Translations under genes and position numbers: made by a program | Shown: in pieces, positions 34,484 through 43,484 of the stretch | Numbering within the stretch: position 1 is the stretch's first letter | Layout of the letters: every line of letters begins with the position of its first letter | Notes under the pieces: generated by a model | Seen by the model: the letters and a program-made list of their open reading frames with translations, nothing else | What the model was told of the DNA's origin: nothing | The model's database searches: none | Assembly (NCBI RefSeq): GCF_026625725.1 | Contig: NZ_CP113060.1 | Location: 1,866,001-1,930,000 of the forward strand | Length of the DNA: 64,000 bases | Direction of reading: 5' to 3' | Source of the DNA: Pseudomonas sp. SL4(2022) | GTDB taxonomy: Bacteria; Pseudomonadota; Gammaproteobacteria; Pseudomonadales; Pseudomonadaceae

Positions 34484-35412
34484 TTCTTAAACTCGAAGAC
34501 GACCGGAGTGATGGTTTCGTAGCCGATATTTGAATAAACGACGAAGTCACCACCCTTCTTCTGCGTCGAGCGATACTTCACGAAGTGGCTGTTGGTGATC
34601 AAGAAATAGCGCTTGCTTTCTAAATCCTTGAAACTCTGCTCAACGTCCTCGCCGGTGAAGGGAGCTGTGGCAATCGCCTTCGCTTTTTCGTAATCGATAT
34701 TGGCGTTGTTGCTGAGGCTGTCTGTCACGCCCTCTGCGATGCCATCGAAGTTCCAATAACCAAGTGGCTGGCTGAGCAGGCCCTCGTCGTTAAAGTCATA
34801 TGCATCTTCGGCATAGAATCCAATGCGCTCAGCGATGAAGGTCACCTTGTCCGGGAACGTGTTGACGGTACCCTCGACTGCGACTCGTAGATTGAAGTTG
34901 GCCAGTGCGCCGCGCAGGTCATTCAGCTCATCACCAATGGTGTCGAAAGTGAGCGCGCGGCTGTTGGCGTAACCGAAAGCCTCGGCTTTACTGCCTTGGC
35001 CATTGAACGACAGCGGGAAGCATCCGCCGGAGTGCTGACCGAACGCCCTGAGAATGTTTCTGCGGATGAGTTTGGTTGCTTGGGGGTTGTTCCAGGCGGT
35101 TCTTAGTTCGTTGCGGGAACTTACTACCCGAGGAAACGTCATCAACCATTTGTAGGTGACTATGGTCTCTTCCATATATTGAGGAGGGGGCATTTGGTCA
35201 TGGTTCTTTACTGCTGCCGTCATACCGCCGCTGGCTGTGCCCCAGGGCTTTCCTTGGAACCAATGCCGCATTAGCTGCGCGGAAACTTGCCAGCCCATTT
35301 TGTCCATAGCTGCGGGAATATCCGTGATCTTGAACAAGCGAACTTGCGAGGTCGTACCTTGTGGGTTTTGCGAGCTCGGTGTGAGCGTGGATTTCAGGAC
35401 GATATCGGACAT
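34480..35412 (-). CDS. DUF6402-like T6SS effector candidate
   Basis: A 310-residue protein without signal peptide. Two features recall the DUF6402 family: the early segment ITDIPAAMDKMGWQVSAQLM followed by HWFQGKPWG (residues ~30-57), and the late block with FYAEDAYDFNDEG, QPLGYWNFDG and KKGGDFVVYSNIG. Proteins of this family are typically encoded next to T6SS spike genes and are regarded as cargo; I know of no firm biochemical activity. It sits directly after a PAAR-TTR gene and overlaps a membrane-anchored immunity candidate, which supports an effector that acts in the periplasm or membrane of the target. No catalytic triad or nuclease motif is seen. Confidence 0.7.
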   Translation of the reverse strand: MSDIVLKSTLTPSSQNPQGTTSQVRLFKITDIPAAMDKMGWQVSAQLMRHWFQGKPWGTASGGMTAAVKNHDQMPPPQYMEETIVTYKWLMTFPRVVSSRNELRTAWNNPQATKLIRRNILRAFGQHSGGCFPLSFNGQGSKAEAFGYANSRALTFDTIGDELNDLRGALANFNLRVAVEGTVNTFPDKVTFIAERIGFYAEDAYDFNDEGLLSQPLGYWNFDGIAEGVTDSLSNNANIDYEKAKAIATAPFTGEDVEQSFKDLESKRYFLITNSHFVKYRSTQKKGGDFVVYSNIGYETITPVVFEFKK

Positions 35413-35430
35413 GTGCAGATCTCCACGTAG

Positions 35431-35955
35431 TCAGGCAATCACTACTTCGGATTGTTCGGAGATAACCAGCTCAATGGTTTCTGCACTCGAAGAGCGGAGC
35501 TTGTCGGTTTTCCCATCCATTCCTGTGACTCCATGGATCTCTTTGCCGGATGCGCTGCGGAGAACATATGAAACCCCATTCAGCGGGACGCTGGAGTCTT
35601 GGTCGAGCAGCACGAAGAACTCATCGAAGACCCCTTTGATATCCACAGGAGCTGGAGGGACAAACGCCGCCCCACCCCCATTAGCCCCAATCAACACCGT
35701 CCCTGAGCCCGCCACAGCCACATTGCCATGGCTGCCCACGGTGCCCAGCACGGTGGCGGGTTTGCCGTTGATCAGCACGGTAGGAATGACCGCGCTGGCC
35801 AGCGTGCTGCCGCAGCCGGTGGGGTCGCCCATGCGGGCGGCGGGGAGGTTGTCGAACAGCACGTCGGGGGAGCCGGTGACAATCGGATTGCTGCCATGGC
35901 CGGGAATCGGGCAGGCGGTGGGGTCGCTGACGCGGGCGGCGGGTTTACCGGACAT
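35431..35955 (-). CDS. PAAR spike-tip protein with TTR-like extension
   Basis: A 174-residue protein. Residues ~1-95 form a PAAR domain (KPAARVSDPTACPIPGHG, then PAARMGDPTGCGS and GNVAVAGSGTVLIG), which caps the VgrG spike. Residues ~108-172 resemble a transthyretin-like beta domain (DEFFVLLDQDSSVPLNGVSY; ASGKEIHGVTGMDGKT), often used to tether cargo. It lies 9 bases after tssE and 18 bases before the DUF6402-like gene, which it probably helps to load. The PAAR part is complete, with the usual His and Cys residues for metal binding. Confidence 0.93.
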   Translation of the reverse strand: MSGKPAARVSDPTACPIPGHGSNPIVTGSPDVLFDNLPAARMGDPTGCGSTLASAVIPTVLINGKPATVLGTVGSHGNVAVAGSGTVLIGANGGGAAFVPPAPVDIKGVFDEFFVLLDQDSSVPLNGVSYVLRSASGKEIHGVTGMDGKTDKLRSSSAETIELVISEQSEVVIA

Positions 35956-35964
35956 GGGCTCTCC

Positions 35965-36372
35965 TTAATTGACCTTGACCTGTCCGCTGCCGTCCAGGCG
36001 CGCGGAGAAACTGACTTGGCGTTTAAGGCCGTCCACTTCCAACAGGCCTTCGATGGCAAAGGCCAGGCTCAGTGGGTTGTTGTCGCGGGGCAGGGAAATC
36101 ACCCGCACGTCGCTTAAACGCGGTTCGTACGCTTCGATAAAGCGTTCGATGGCGATACGCGCCTGCTGCAACGAGTCGTGCAGTGACAGGCGCATATCGT
36201 TCAAATCGGGCAACCCGTAGTCGGGCAGCGTTTGCACGCTGCCCGCCCGGGTGCTGAGCATTTTTGCCAGGTGGGTGGCCACGGACGCCATAGCGGCGAC
36301 TTCGCGGCTCCAGCCAGCGCGCTGGCTGGCTTCACCGCCGAGGCGTTCGAACAGGCTTCCGTACCCGGCCAT
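35965..36372 (-). CDS. tssE: T6SS baseplate protein TssE
   Basis: A 135-residue gp25-like baseplate protein that starts sheath assembly. The family pattern SLFERLGGEASQ at the N-terminus, TLPDYGLPDLNDM near residue 48 and the basic YEPRLSDVRVISLPRDN near 83 are visible. It follows tssC by 8 bases. The gp25 EPR-type motif is present as YEPRLSDV. Confidence 0.94.
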   Translation of the reverse strand: MAGYGSLFERLGGEASQRAGWSREVAAMASVATHLAKMLSTRAGSVQTLPDYGLPDLNDMRLSLHDSLQQARIAIERFIEAYEPRLSDVRVISLPRDNNPLSLAFAIEGLLEVDGLKRQVSFSARLDGSGQVKVN

Positions 36373-36380
36373 AAGGATGC

Positions 36381-37856
36381 TTATTCCTTGTCCAGCTTGC
36401 CGACGAGCGACAGGGTGAAATCGGCACCCATGTACTTGAAGTGCGGGCGCACGTTGAGGCTGACGCGGTACCAGCCCGGCTCACCATCAACATCACTGAC
36501 GATCACCTGCGCGGCGCGCAGCGGACGACGGCTACGCACTTCGGAGCTCGGGTTTTCCTGGTCGGCAACAAACTGGCGGATCCACTTGTTGAGTTCCAGT
36601 TCCAGGTCGGTGCGTTCTTTCCACGCGCCGATCTGCTCGCGCTGCAGCACTTTCAGGTAGTGGGCCAGACGGTTGATGATGAACATGTACGGCAGCTGGG
36701 TGCCGAGCTTGTAGTTCAGTTCAGCCGTCTTGCCTTCTTCGCTGATGCCGAAGAACTTCGGCTTCTGCGCCGAGTTGGCGGAGAAGAATGCGGCGTTGTC
36801 GCTGCCTTTGCGCATGGTCAGGGCGATAAAGCCTTCTTCGGCCAGCTCGTATTCACGACGGTCGGAGACCAGCACTTCGGTCGGGATCTTGGTTTCGATC
36901 TCGCCCATGCTTTCGAAGTGGTGCAGCGGCAGGTCTTCTACCGCGCCACCGCTCTGCGGGCCGATGATGTTCGGGCACCAGCGGAACTTGGCGAAGCTGT
37001 CGGTCAGCTTGGAAGCAAAGGTGTAGGCAGTGTTGCCCCACAGGTAATGCTCGTGGCTGTTGGCGACGTTCTCTTTGTAGACGAAGGTCTTCACCGGGTT
37101 GTCTTCCGGATCGTACGGGTTGCGCAGCAGGAAGCGCGGTACGGTCAGGCCGACGTAGCGGGCATCTTCCTGCTCGCGGAAGCTCTGCCATTTGGCGAAC
37201 TGCGGGCCTTCGAAGTGATCCTTCAGATCCTTCAGGTCCGGCAGGCCGGTGAAGCTTTCCAGGCCGAAGAATTTCGGGCCGGCAGCGGCGATAAACGGTG
37301 CGTGGGACATGCTGGCGACGCTGGCAACGTATTGCAGGGTCTTGACGTCCGGCGCGCTCGGGTCGAAGAAGTAGTTGGCGATCAGCGCGCCGACCGGCTG
37401 GCCACCGAACTGGCCGTATTCGGCGGTGTAGATGTGCTTGTACAGGCCGGACTGGGTGATTTCCGGGCTGTCTTCGAAGTCATCGAGCAGATCCTGCTTG
37501 GAGGCGTTGATGATCTCCAGCTTGATGTTTTCGCGGAAGTTGGTGCGATCCACCAGCAGCTTGAGGCCGCGCCAGGAGGATTCCAGCGCCTGGAATTCGG
37601 CGTTGTGGAGGATTTCGTCCATCTGCCGGCTGAGCTTGGCGTCGATCTCCGCGATCATGCGGTCGACCATGGCCTTTTTCACCGGCTCATTTTCGTTCTG
37701 CGGCTTCAGCAACTCTTCGATAAAGGCCGACACGCCCCGCTTGGCGATGTCATAGGCTTCATCGTCCGGAGTCAGTTTGGTCTCGGCAATGATGCGGTCG
37801 AGGATGCCGAGGTCGGCGGCGCTGCGACCGCTTTCTACTGCTGCACTAGTGCTCAT
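36381..37856 (-). CDS. tssC: T6SS sheath large subunit TssC (VipB)
   Basis: A 491-residue contractile-sheath subunit, normal length. Visible signatures include LESSWRGLKLLVDRTNFREN near residue 90, YGQFGGQPVGALIANYFFDP near 147 and AAAGPKFFGLESFTGLPDLK near 190. It forms the sheath with TssB, encoded immediately upstream. The start codon is 24 bases after tssB. It needs an Hcp tube inside, which is not encoded in this window. Confidence 0.97.
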   Translation of the reverse strand: MSTSAAVESGRSAADLGILDRIIAETKLTPDDEAYDIAKRGVSAFIEELLKPQNENEPVKKAMVDRMIAEIDAKLSRQMDEILHNAEFQALESSWRGLKLLVDRTNFRENIKLEIINASKQDLLDDFEDSPEITQSGLYKHIYTAEYGQFGGQPVGALIANYFFDPSAPDVKTLQYVASVASMSHAPFIAAAGPKFFGLESFTGLPDLKDLKDHFEGPQFAKWQSFREQEDARYVGLTVPRFLLRNPYDPEDNPVKTFVYKENVANSHEHYLWGNTAYTFASKLTDSFAKFRWCPNIIGPQSGGAVEDLPLHHFESMGEIETKIPTEVLVSDRREYELAEEGFIALTMRKGSDNAAFFSANSAQKPKFFGISEEGKTAELNYKLGTQLPYMFIINRLAHYLKVLQREQIGAWKERTDLELELNKWIRQFVADQENPSSEVRSRRPLRAAQVIVSDVDGEPGWYRVSLNVRPHFKYMGADFTLSLVGKLDKE

Positions 37857-37880
37857 GAATTAGCTTCCTTGTTAATTGAA

Positions 37881-38387
37881 TCAGGAGTCCAGCTTGCCTT
37901 GGGCAGCCAGGCCGAGTTCGCCGAGTACGCGGTCACGCGAGTCGTCGTCAGCCAGCACGCTTTCGATGGCTTTGCGGAAGGCCGGGGCGTTACCCAGCGG
38001 GCCCTTCAGCGCCACCAGGGCATCACGCAGTTCCATCAGTTTTTTCAGCTCAGGAACCTGGTCGACGACATTGGCCGGGTTGAAGTCCTTCATCGAGTTG
38101 ATGCGCAGCTGCACGGCCATCTCGTCGTCGGTCGGCTCGTCCTGCAGGCGGTTTGGGACGGCGAAGGTCAGGTTGAGTTCTTGCTTGGCCAGCACTTCGT
38201 CGAAGCTGTTCTTGTCGATGCTGATCGGCTTGCGGTCTTCGATCTTGCGGTCGTCGGCGCGCTGGGTGAAGTCACCCAGAACCATCAGTTTCAGGGGCAG
38301 TTCGATCTCTTCCTGAGCACCGCCGGTGGCGGGTTTGAACGTGACGTTGATGCGTTCCTTGGGGGCGACCGAGCCTTCTTTGGCCAT
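37881..38387 (-). CDS. tssB: T6SS sheath small subunit TssB (VipA)
   Basis: A 168-residue sheath subunit that pairs with TssC. It carries the family start SVAPKERINVTFKPATGGAQ and the block LKLMVLGDFTQRADDRKIED, and ends with a helical region that intertwines with TssC. A large hairpin lies between tssA and its start codon, which may adjust expression of the two sheath genes relative to tssA. A good AAGGAGAAC ribosome-binding site precedes the ATG. Confidence 0.97.
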   Translation of the reverse strand: MAKEGSVAPKERINVTFKPATGGAQEEIELPLKLMVLGDFTQRADDRKIEDRKPISIDKNSFDEVLAKQELNLTFAVPNRLQDEPTDDEMAVQLRINSMKDFNPANVVDQVPELKKLMELRDALVALKGPLGNAPAFRKAIESVLADDDSRDRVLGELGLAAQGKLDS

Positions 38388-38431
38388 GGTTGTTCTCCTT
38401 TGCGTTGATGGCCCGGGGGCCTTTGGGGCGT

Positions 38432-38468
38432 ACTCAGGGCAGGCGACGAGGCGTCATCTGCCCTGAGT
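38432..38468. promoter_or_regulatory. Large hairpin between tssA and tssB
   Basis: Perfect 11-base arms ACTCAGGGCAG (38432-38442) and CTGCCCTGAGT (38458-38468); the loop contains a further GACG/CGTC pairing. It starts 4 bases beyond the tssA stop and ends 45 bases before tssB. There is no T tract, so partial termination, mRNA processing or 5' end protection of the tssBC message are all possible. Confidence 0.55.
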
Positions 38469-38472
38469 GCGC

Positions 38473-40035
38473 CTAGTCCAGCACCACCTCGAGGTCGAGG
38501 TGGCACAACCTGCGGTAGATCTCTTCCTTGCTTTCACGCACCGCGTGGTTCTGCGGCAACAGCTCACAACAGCTGTGCAGCATGCGCAGTACGTCGAGGG
38601 CGAGATCGGGTTCCCAGTCGCCGAGGCCAGTGGCCTGTAGCGTCTGGTCGAGCGATTCAAGTTGGGTCTTGGCCAGTTCGTATTTCTTTGCGCTGTAGCA
38701 CAGGCGTGCCAGGGTCAGCTGCCAGAAGAAGCGTTCGCGGCCGCCGCGTGCCTTGGCCAGGCCGAGCTTGAGTTGCTGCACCGCCGACTTGAGGCCGTCC
38801 TTGCGCAGCTTGGGCAGGGTTTCCTGCAGAGCGATATCCCAAGCCGGGAGGCTGTTGCCCTCGCTGGCTACGGGGGTGTTGTCGCTGACCGGGGCCTGCA
38901 CGTGTGGCATCACATGGGAGCTGAGCCAGGCGCGGGTCTGCGCATCGGCAAAAGCGCTGCCGTCGTGGAAGCGCAGTTCTTCCAGGCCGCTCATGCGCTG
39001 CATGAACAGTGCGAGCTGAATCTCCACTTCGCGCATCGCCTGCTCGGCGTCCAGCTCATGCAGGCACTGCCAGACCAGGTGCTGGCCGTCGAGCCAAAAG
39101 GGCGCGCGGGCGATGCTGGCCTCCAGATCGACCAGCAGATCGGCGTATTGGCCGTTCTGGTAGCGCTCCTGATAGCTGGCCAGCTTGTCGGCTGGCAGGC
39201 CGCGCAGTGCGGTGATCTGTTCGGCGTTGCGCTCAGGCAGGCTGTCGATGGGCAGCCAAAGCAGGGTGCGGGCCAGGCGTAGGGCGCGCAGGTCGCTGGC
39301 TTTCTGTTTCAACCAATAGGCGCAGAGTGGGCGGGCCTGGTCTTGCAGGCTGCGCAGGCTTTTGTGCGCTTCCTTTTCACTTTCCACCGGTGCGCCGGGG
39401 GTGAGCATCTGGCTGGCGGCCTGCTTGACCTGGGCAATCGCCGCGCCGACCGAGCCTGGCTCTGGCTGACCTTGGCTGGCGCGCTTGACCAGCTCATCCA
39501 GGCGCCGGCACAGCGGCAGCAGCAGTGGCGCATCTTCACCCAGGTGTTCGGCCAGGCAGGCTTCCAGGGCGCGCAGCTGCTCGGCCAGGCTGCGGAACAG
39601 CGCCAGCTGTTCGCCAATCGGCACGTGCTCGGCCAGCGCCTGCTCCAGGCGTGGAATCAGCCAGCTGATGGCGGCGGCGCGGGTGCGCGCCTTGCGTGGG
39701 TGCAACTCGACCCAGTGGTTGAGGCACAGGTAATGCAGCAGGCTGAAACCGGCTTGCAGGCCAGGGAAGGATTCGCGCTGGTAAAGCCCCCAGATCAGCC
39801 AGGCGGCGACGCGCAAATCCTTGGAGTGGGCGCTGAGCAGTATCTCGCTGTTTTCGCGGACTTTTTGCCAGTCGATCGCCGCTGTTTCGTGCAGCGCAGT
39901 GGCTTTGCCCAGCTCGTTTTCGAGAACTTCGTATTCGCTGGAATAACGCACGTCATTACCGGCAAAGTTCCCTTCATGTATAGGGAGTTTGGCCAGCTCT
40001 AAATAATGAGCAGTGAGTTTATTTGAATAGGTCAT
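38473..40035 (-). CDS. tssA: T6SS cap/baseplate protein TssA
   Basis: A 520-residue TssA that helps prime and guide sheath polymerisation. The ImpA-type N-terminal domain is clear (LAKLPIHEGNFAGNDVRYSS, then LRVAAWLIWGLYQRESFPGL and LHPRKARTRAAAISWLIPRL, residues ~15-125). The C-terminal part (~390-520) is a separate helical domain (FFWQLTLARLCYSAKKYELA). It is the first gene of the T6SS operon and is preceded by a 466-base region with palindromes. Its Shine-Dalgarno match is weak (GGA just before the ATG). Confidence 0.94.
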   Translation of the reverse strand: MTYSNKLTAHYLELAKLPIHEGNFAGNDVRYSSEYEVLENELGKATALHETAAIDWQKVRENSEILLSAHSKDLRVAAWLIWGLYQRESFPGLQAGFSLLHYLCLNHWVELHPRKARTRAAAISWLIPRLEQALAEHVPIGEQLALFRSLAEQLRALEACLAEHLGEDAPLLLPLCRRLDELVKRASQGQPEPGSVGAAIAQVKQAASQMLTPGAPVESEKEAHKSLRSLQDQARPLCAYWLKQKASDLRALRLARTLLWLPIDSLPERNAEQITALRGLPADKLASYQERYQNGQYADLLVDLEASIARAPFWLDGQHLVWQCLHELDAEQAMREVEIQLALFMQRMSGLEELRFHDGSAFADAQTRAWLSSHVMPHVQAPVSDNTPVASEGNSLPAWDIALQETLPKLRKDGLKSAVQQLKLGLAKARGGRERFFWQLTLARLCYSAKKYELAKTQLESLDQTLQATGLGDWEPDLALDVLRMLHSCCELLPQNHAVRESKEEIYRRLCHLDLEVVLD

Positions 40036-40501
40036 TCCATGACTCGACTGTTTTGCGTGTAAGCCATAATTAAGCCGGCCCAGCTTCGGTCAAGCTGCTA
40101 TTGTCGGCTGAAGTGCGCAAAAAGTTGCGCACTTAAATGTGCAACAAGTTGCGCACGTCCTAGTGAGGTGGGCATCCTAGCCCTGCGTTGGGTATCTAAC
40201 AACCTGACAAAGTGTGACTCACGTAACAGCAATGGATATTTAGGAGTTATTTATTGGGACGCTTGTTCCTAAATAGTGCGAGCGAAAATCCACAGTAGGA
40301 TTGACGGGAGATATTGCGTAGGTAGATGGCTATATATATGTAAGTAATTGCTTACTGGCAGAATGATGGCTTGTCGCGGAAGTTGTGATTAAGGTTAAGA
40401 GAAGTGTGAATTGATAGCGTTTTTTAACGGATATATGTGACTTCAAGTAAATTGCCGAGCCGCCTGCAGGCTCGGCGATGAGTGCGCGCTTCCTGGGGCC
40501 G
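40036..40501. promoter_or_regulatory. Regulatory region upstream of tssA
   Basis: No gene is seen in this relatively AT-rich stretch. Close to tssA there is a hairpin CAGCTT/AAGCTG (40080-40097). Next is a perfect palindrome AAGTGCGCAA-N4-TTGCGCACTT (40111-40134), then GTGCAAC-AA-GTTGCGCAC (40139-40156). The core TTGCGCAC thus occurs three times, which could be binding sites for the cluster's sigma-54 activator or another regulator. Further out, TATTTAGGA (40237-40245) is repeated inverted at 40267-40275. I found no convincing -24/-12 element; a GG-N10-GC spacing on the minus strand near 40062-40077 is weak. Confidence 0.5.
40454..40476 (-). terminator. Terminator after the mutarotase gene
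   Basis: Perfect 8-base arms GCCGAGCC (40454-40461) and GGCTCGGC (40469-40476) with a 7-base loop; on the minus strand the hairpin is followed by AATTTACTT. It lies 26 bases beyond the stop codon of the mutarotase gene and separates it from the T6SS control region. Confidence 0.6.
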
Positions 40502-41407
40502 TCAAGTGGCGTCAGGTTCAGCCCAGAGGCTCAGGTTCAGTTGATGCTGCTGACCTGCGGCAAGCAGGCAGATATCGTCCATCACGTTGGCGTGTTCGAT
40601 GCATAGCATGCCGGGCCAGGCGTCGGTGGCGAATTGCGAGAGGCGCTGCGCCTTGTCGATCCAGGGGTTCCACAGTACGGCCGAGTTTGAGCCACTGCTG
40701 TGCAGCTGGATGCGTCGCTGCCAGGCACGGTCGAGGATGCTTAGCTGCGCCGGGGTGTCCAGGTAGATGCGGTCGGTCTCGCCGCTGAACTGCAGCAGAC
40801 CTTCCTGCTGGCGTTGCTGCCAGTCTTCCAGGGTTTCGATATAGCGGCAGCCGTGCAGGCCTTCGACTGCGACGTTGCGGATATCGCTGATGGCAAAGTA
40901 GCTGTGCAGCGCCTGGCTGATGGCCAGCGGCGTGTCGCCCAGGTTGCGGCTGCTGAGCTGGATATGCAGACGCTCATCCAGGCGGATGCTCAGGCGCAGT
41001 TCGGCGGCATGGGGCCAGTCGGGCAGTGGCTGGCTTCGGGTGTTGTAAGCAAACGTCAGTTCGATACCGTTGTCGCGGCAGTCGATGCCTTCCAGCGCCC
41101 AGCTCAGGGTGCGCACCAAACCGTGTGCGGGCGCAGTGGCAGGTTGCAGGTGCATGGCCTGTACTGCCTGCGGGTTGCGCAGCAGGTTGCCAAACCAGGG
41201 CCAACACACCGGCACGCCGCCGCGCACGCCTTGGCCGCGTCGGTAAGCGGCTTGTTCGCTGAGCCAGATCAGCGGCGGCTGGTCATCCTGCTGGTAGCTG
41301 AGAATCTGCGCGCCCTGTTGGCTTATCAGCAGTTCATGGGTGTCATAGCGCACGCGCCAGCAGGTCAGTTCATCCAGCTCAAGGCGTTCAACATCGGATC
41401 GGCGCAT
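40502..41407 (-). CDS. D-hexose-6-phosphate mutarotase (aldose 1-epimerase family)
   Basis: A 301-residue cytoplasmic enzyme that interconverts alpha and beta anomers of hexose 6-phosphates. The signature GGVPVCWPWFGN near residue 85 and APAHGLVRTLSWALEG near 115 (catalytic-site His) identify the family, as does the LHSYFAISDIRNVAVEGLHG block. The ATG at 41407 (MRRSDVERL) gives the expected length; 41440 is an alternative. The gene lies behind kup but past a strong terminator, so it probably has its own promoter. Confidence 0.88.
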   Translation of the reverse strand: MRRSDVERLELDELTCWRVRYDTHELLISQQGAQILSYQQDDQPPLIWLSEQAAYRRGQGVRGGVPVCWPWFGNLLRNPQAVQAMHLQPATAPAHGLVRTLSWALEGIDCRDNGIELTFAYNTRSQPLPDWPHAAELRLSIRLDERLHIQLSSRNLGDTPLAISQALHSYFAISDIRNVAVEGLHGCRYIETLEDWQQRQQEGLLQFSGETDRIYLDTPAQLSILDRAWQRRIQLHSSGSNSAVLWNPWIDKAQRLSQFATDAWPGMLCIEHANVMDDICLLAAGQQHQLNLSLWAEPDAT

Positions 41408-41466
41408 GGGTCGGGCTCGTGGTGGTTTGAAAGAGGCCATTGGAGCCTAGCTGGCCCGTAGAAAGC

Positions 41467-41490
41467 AAAACGCCCACCGAGTGGTGGGCG
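41467..41490 (-). terminator. Intrinsic terminator of kup
   Basis: CGCCCACC (41471-41478) and GGTGGGCG (41483-41490) form a stem with a 4-base loop; on the minus strand it is followed by TTTTGCTTTCT. It starts 6 bases beyond the kup stop codon and is a textbook Rho-independent terminator. Confidence 0.85.
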
Positions 41491-41495
41491 TGGTC

Positions 41496-43373
41496 TTAGA
41501 TCTCGACCTGGGTGCCCAGTTCGATCACCCGGTTGGTTGGGAGCTGGAAGTAGCGCAGGTTGCTGTTGGCGTTCTTCAGGAGGAAGGCGAACAGTGACTC
41601 GCGCCAGGCCATCATGCCGATGCGTTTGGTGGCGATGATGGTCTCGCGACTGAGGAAGTAGGTGGTACTCAGGGGGGTAAAGTCGAGGTAGTCATAAGGA
41701 TTCTGCGCCAGCGCCGCTGGTACATTAGGCTCATCCATATAGCCGAAATGCAGGACCATCCGGTAGAAACCCTCGCCGAAACTGTCGACCTCGAAGCGCT
41801 TATTCGGCGGCACGTGCGGGCTGTCGGCGATGCTCACGGTGAGCATGACGATCTGTTGGTGCAGCACCTGATTGTGCAGCAGGTTATGCAACAGCGCATG
41901 CGGCACGGCATCGGCCCGCGCACAGAGGAATATAGCGGTGCCACGCACCCGGTGCGGCGGCTGCAGAGCGATGCTGGAGACGAACATGGGCAGTGGCAGG
42001 GCGGTTTCGTCGAGGCGATCGACCAGCAGTTCGCGGCCACGCTTCCAGGTGGTCATCAGCATAAACAGCGCCAGTCCGGCGATCACCGGGAAGGCTCCGC
42101 CCTGGAGGATCTTCGGCACGTTGGCGGCAAAAAACAGTGTGTCGACCACCAGGAAACACAACAGCAGCGGAATCGCCAACCAGCGCGGACTCCTCCACAG
42201 CAGCAGGGCGACGGCGGCAATCAGCAGGGTGTCGATCAGCATGGTCGCGGTCACGGCCACACCATAGGCGGCGGCCAGGGCACCGGAGCTCTCGAAGCCG
42301 ATCACCAGCAGAATTACCCCGACCATGAGCGCCCAGTTGACCACGCCGATGTAGATCTGCCCTTCGGCGCTGCTGGAAGTGTGCTGGATCTGCATGCGCG
42401 GTACGAAGCCGAGCTGGATGGCCTGGCGAGTCAGCGAGAACGCGCCGGAGATCACCGCCTGCGAGGCGATGATGGTGGCAAGCGTGGCCAGGATAATCAT
42501 CGGGATCAGCGCCCAAGCGGGTGCCAATAGATAGAAGGGGTTGCGCGCCGCTTCGGGGTTGTCCAGCAGCAGGGCACCCTGGCCGAAATAGTTGAGCACC
42601 AGGCCGGGCAGCACCAGGCTGAACCAGGCGCGGGCAATCGGTTTGCGGCCGAAGTGACCCATGTCGGCATACAGCGCCTCGGCCCCGGTCAGTGCCAGCA
42701 CCACTGCAGCGAGGATGGTGATGCCGATGCCCGGATGGCTGATAAAGAAGTTGATGGCCCACCAGGGATTGAGCGCATGCAGCACTTCCGGGTGGCGGAC
42801 GATGCCGTAGACACCGAGCACACCAAGGGTGGTGAACCAGAGGCCCATGATCGGTCCGAACAGGATGCCGATGCGCGCGGTGCCGTGTTTCTGGATCAAG
42901 AACAGGCCGATCAGCAGGATGACGGTGATCGGCACCACCCAGTGGCCCACGCCGGGCAGGGCCACATCCAGGCCTTCCACCGCGGAGAGCACCGAGATCG
43001 CCGGGGTGATCATGCTGTCGCCATAGAACAGCGCAGTTCCGGCCAGGCCGGCCAGCACCAGCAGCTTCGACAGCCTTGGATAGGCCTGAGTGGCACGCCG
43101 CGCCAAGGCGGTCAGGGCCATCACGCCGCCTTCACCTTCATTGTCGGCGCGGAGGATCACCAGCACATACTTGAGTGTGACCACCCACATCAGCGACCAG
43201 AAGATCAGCGAGAGAATCCCGTAGACCCCATCCGGGTCGACGTTGACGCCGTAATGGCCGGCGAAGACTTCCTTGAGGGTGTACAGCGGGCTGGTGCCGA
43301 TATCGCCGTAGACCACGCCGAGAGCGGCAGCGGTCAGGCTCAGATTGCCAGTACTACTACTGGAGTTACTCAT
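41496..43373 (-). CDS. kup: Low-affinity potassium transporter Kup
   Basis: A 625-residue inner-membrane K+ uptake protein of the Kup/HAK family. The N-terminal sequence [20 protein letters not shown] is the family signature, with about twelve membrane segments up to residue ~430 and a ~190-residue cytoplasmic C-terminal domain. Also visible are [20 protein letters not shown] and [20 protein letters not shown]. It has its own terminator and is divergent from nothing nearby; the acyl-CoA thioesterase gene lies upstream on the same strand, 112 bases away. Confidence 0.96.
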   Translation of the reverse strand: MSNSSSSTGNLSLTAAALGVVYGDIGTSPLYTLKEVFAGHYGVNVDPDGVYGILSLIFWSLMWVVTLKYVLVILRADNEGEGGVMALTALARRATQAYPRLSKLLVLAGLAGTALFYGDSMITPAISVLSAVEGLDVALPGVGHWVVPITVILLIGLFLIQKHGTARIGILFGPIMGLWFTTLGVLGVYGIVRHPEVLHALNPWWAINFFISHPGIGITILAAVVLALTGAEALYADMGHFGRKPIARAWFSLVLPGLVLNYFGQGALLLDNPEAARNPFYLLAPAWALIPMIILATLATIIASQAVISGAFSLTRQAIQLGFVPRMQIQHTSSSAEGQIYIGVVNWALMVGVILLVIGFESSGALAAAYGVAVTATMLIDTLLIAAVALLLWRSPRWLAIPLLLCFLVVDTLFFAANVPKILQGGAFPVIAGLALFMLMTTWKRGRELLVDRLDETALPLPMFVSSIALQPPHRVRGTAIFLCARADAVPHALLHNLLHNQVLHQQIVMLTVSIADSPHVPPNKRFEVDSFGEGFYRMVLHFGYMDEPNVPAALAQNPYDYLDFTPLSTTYFLSRETIIATKRIGMMAWRESLFAFLLKNANSNLRYFQLPTNRVIELGTQVEI

Positions 43374-43484
43374 GATCGTGCCCTGATGTTAACAGGCGGC
43401 GCATGCTGCGCCAGTCCATGAGCCTAGGCAAGCACCTGCGCTTGTGCCATTAAGGTAAGGTGCTGAGGCATGATGTTGCAGCGC

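Noticed and set aside
40111..40156. Short repeat cluster that could suggest a CRISPR array
   Set aside because: Only three 8-base cores arranged as palindromes, without regular spacers and with no cas genes in the window.
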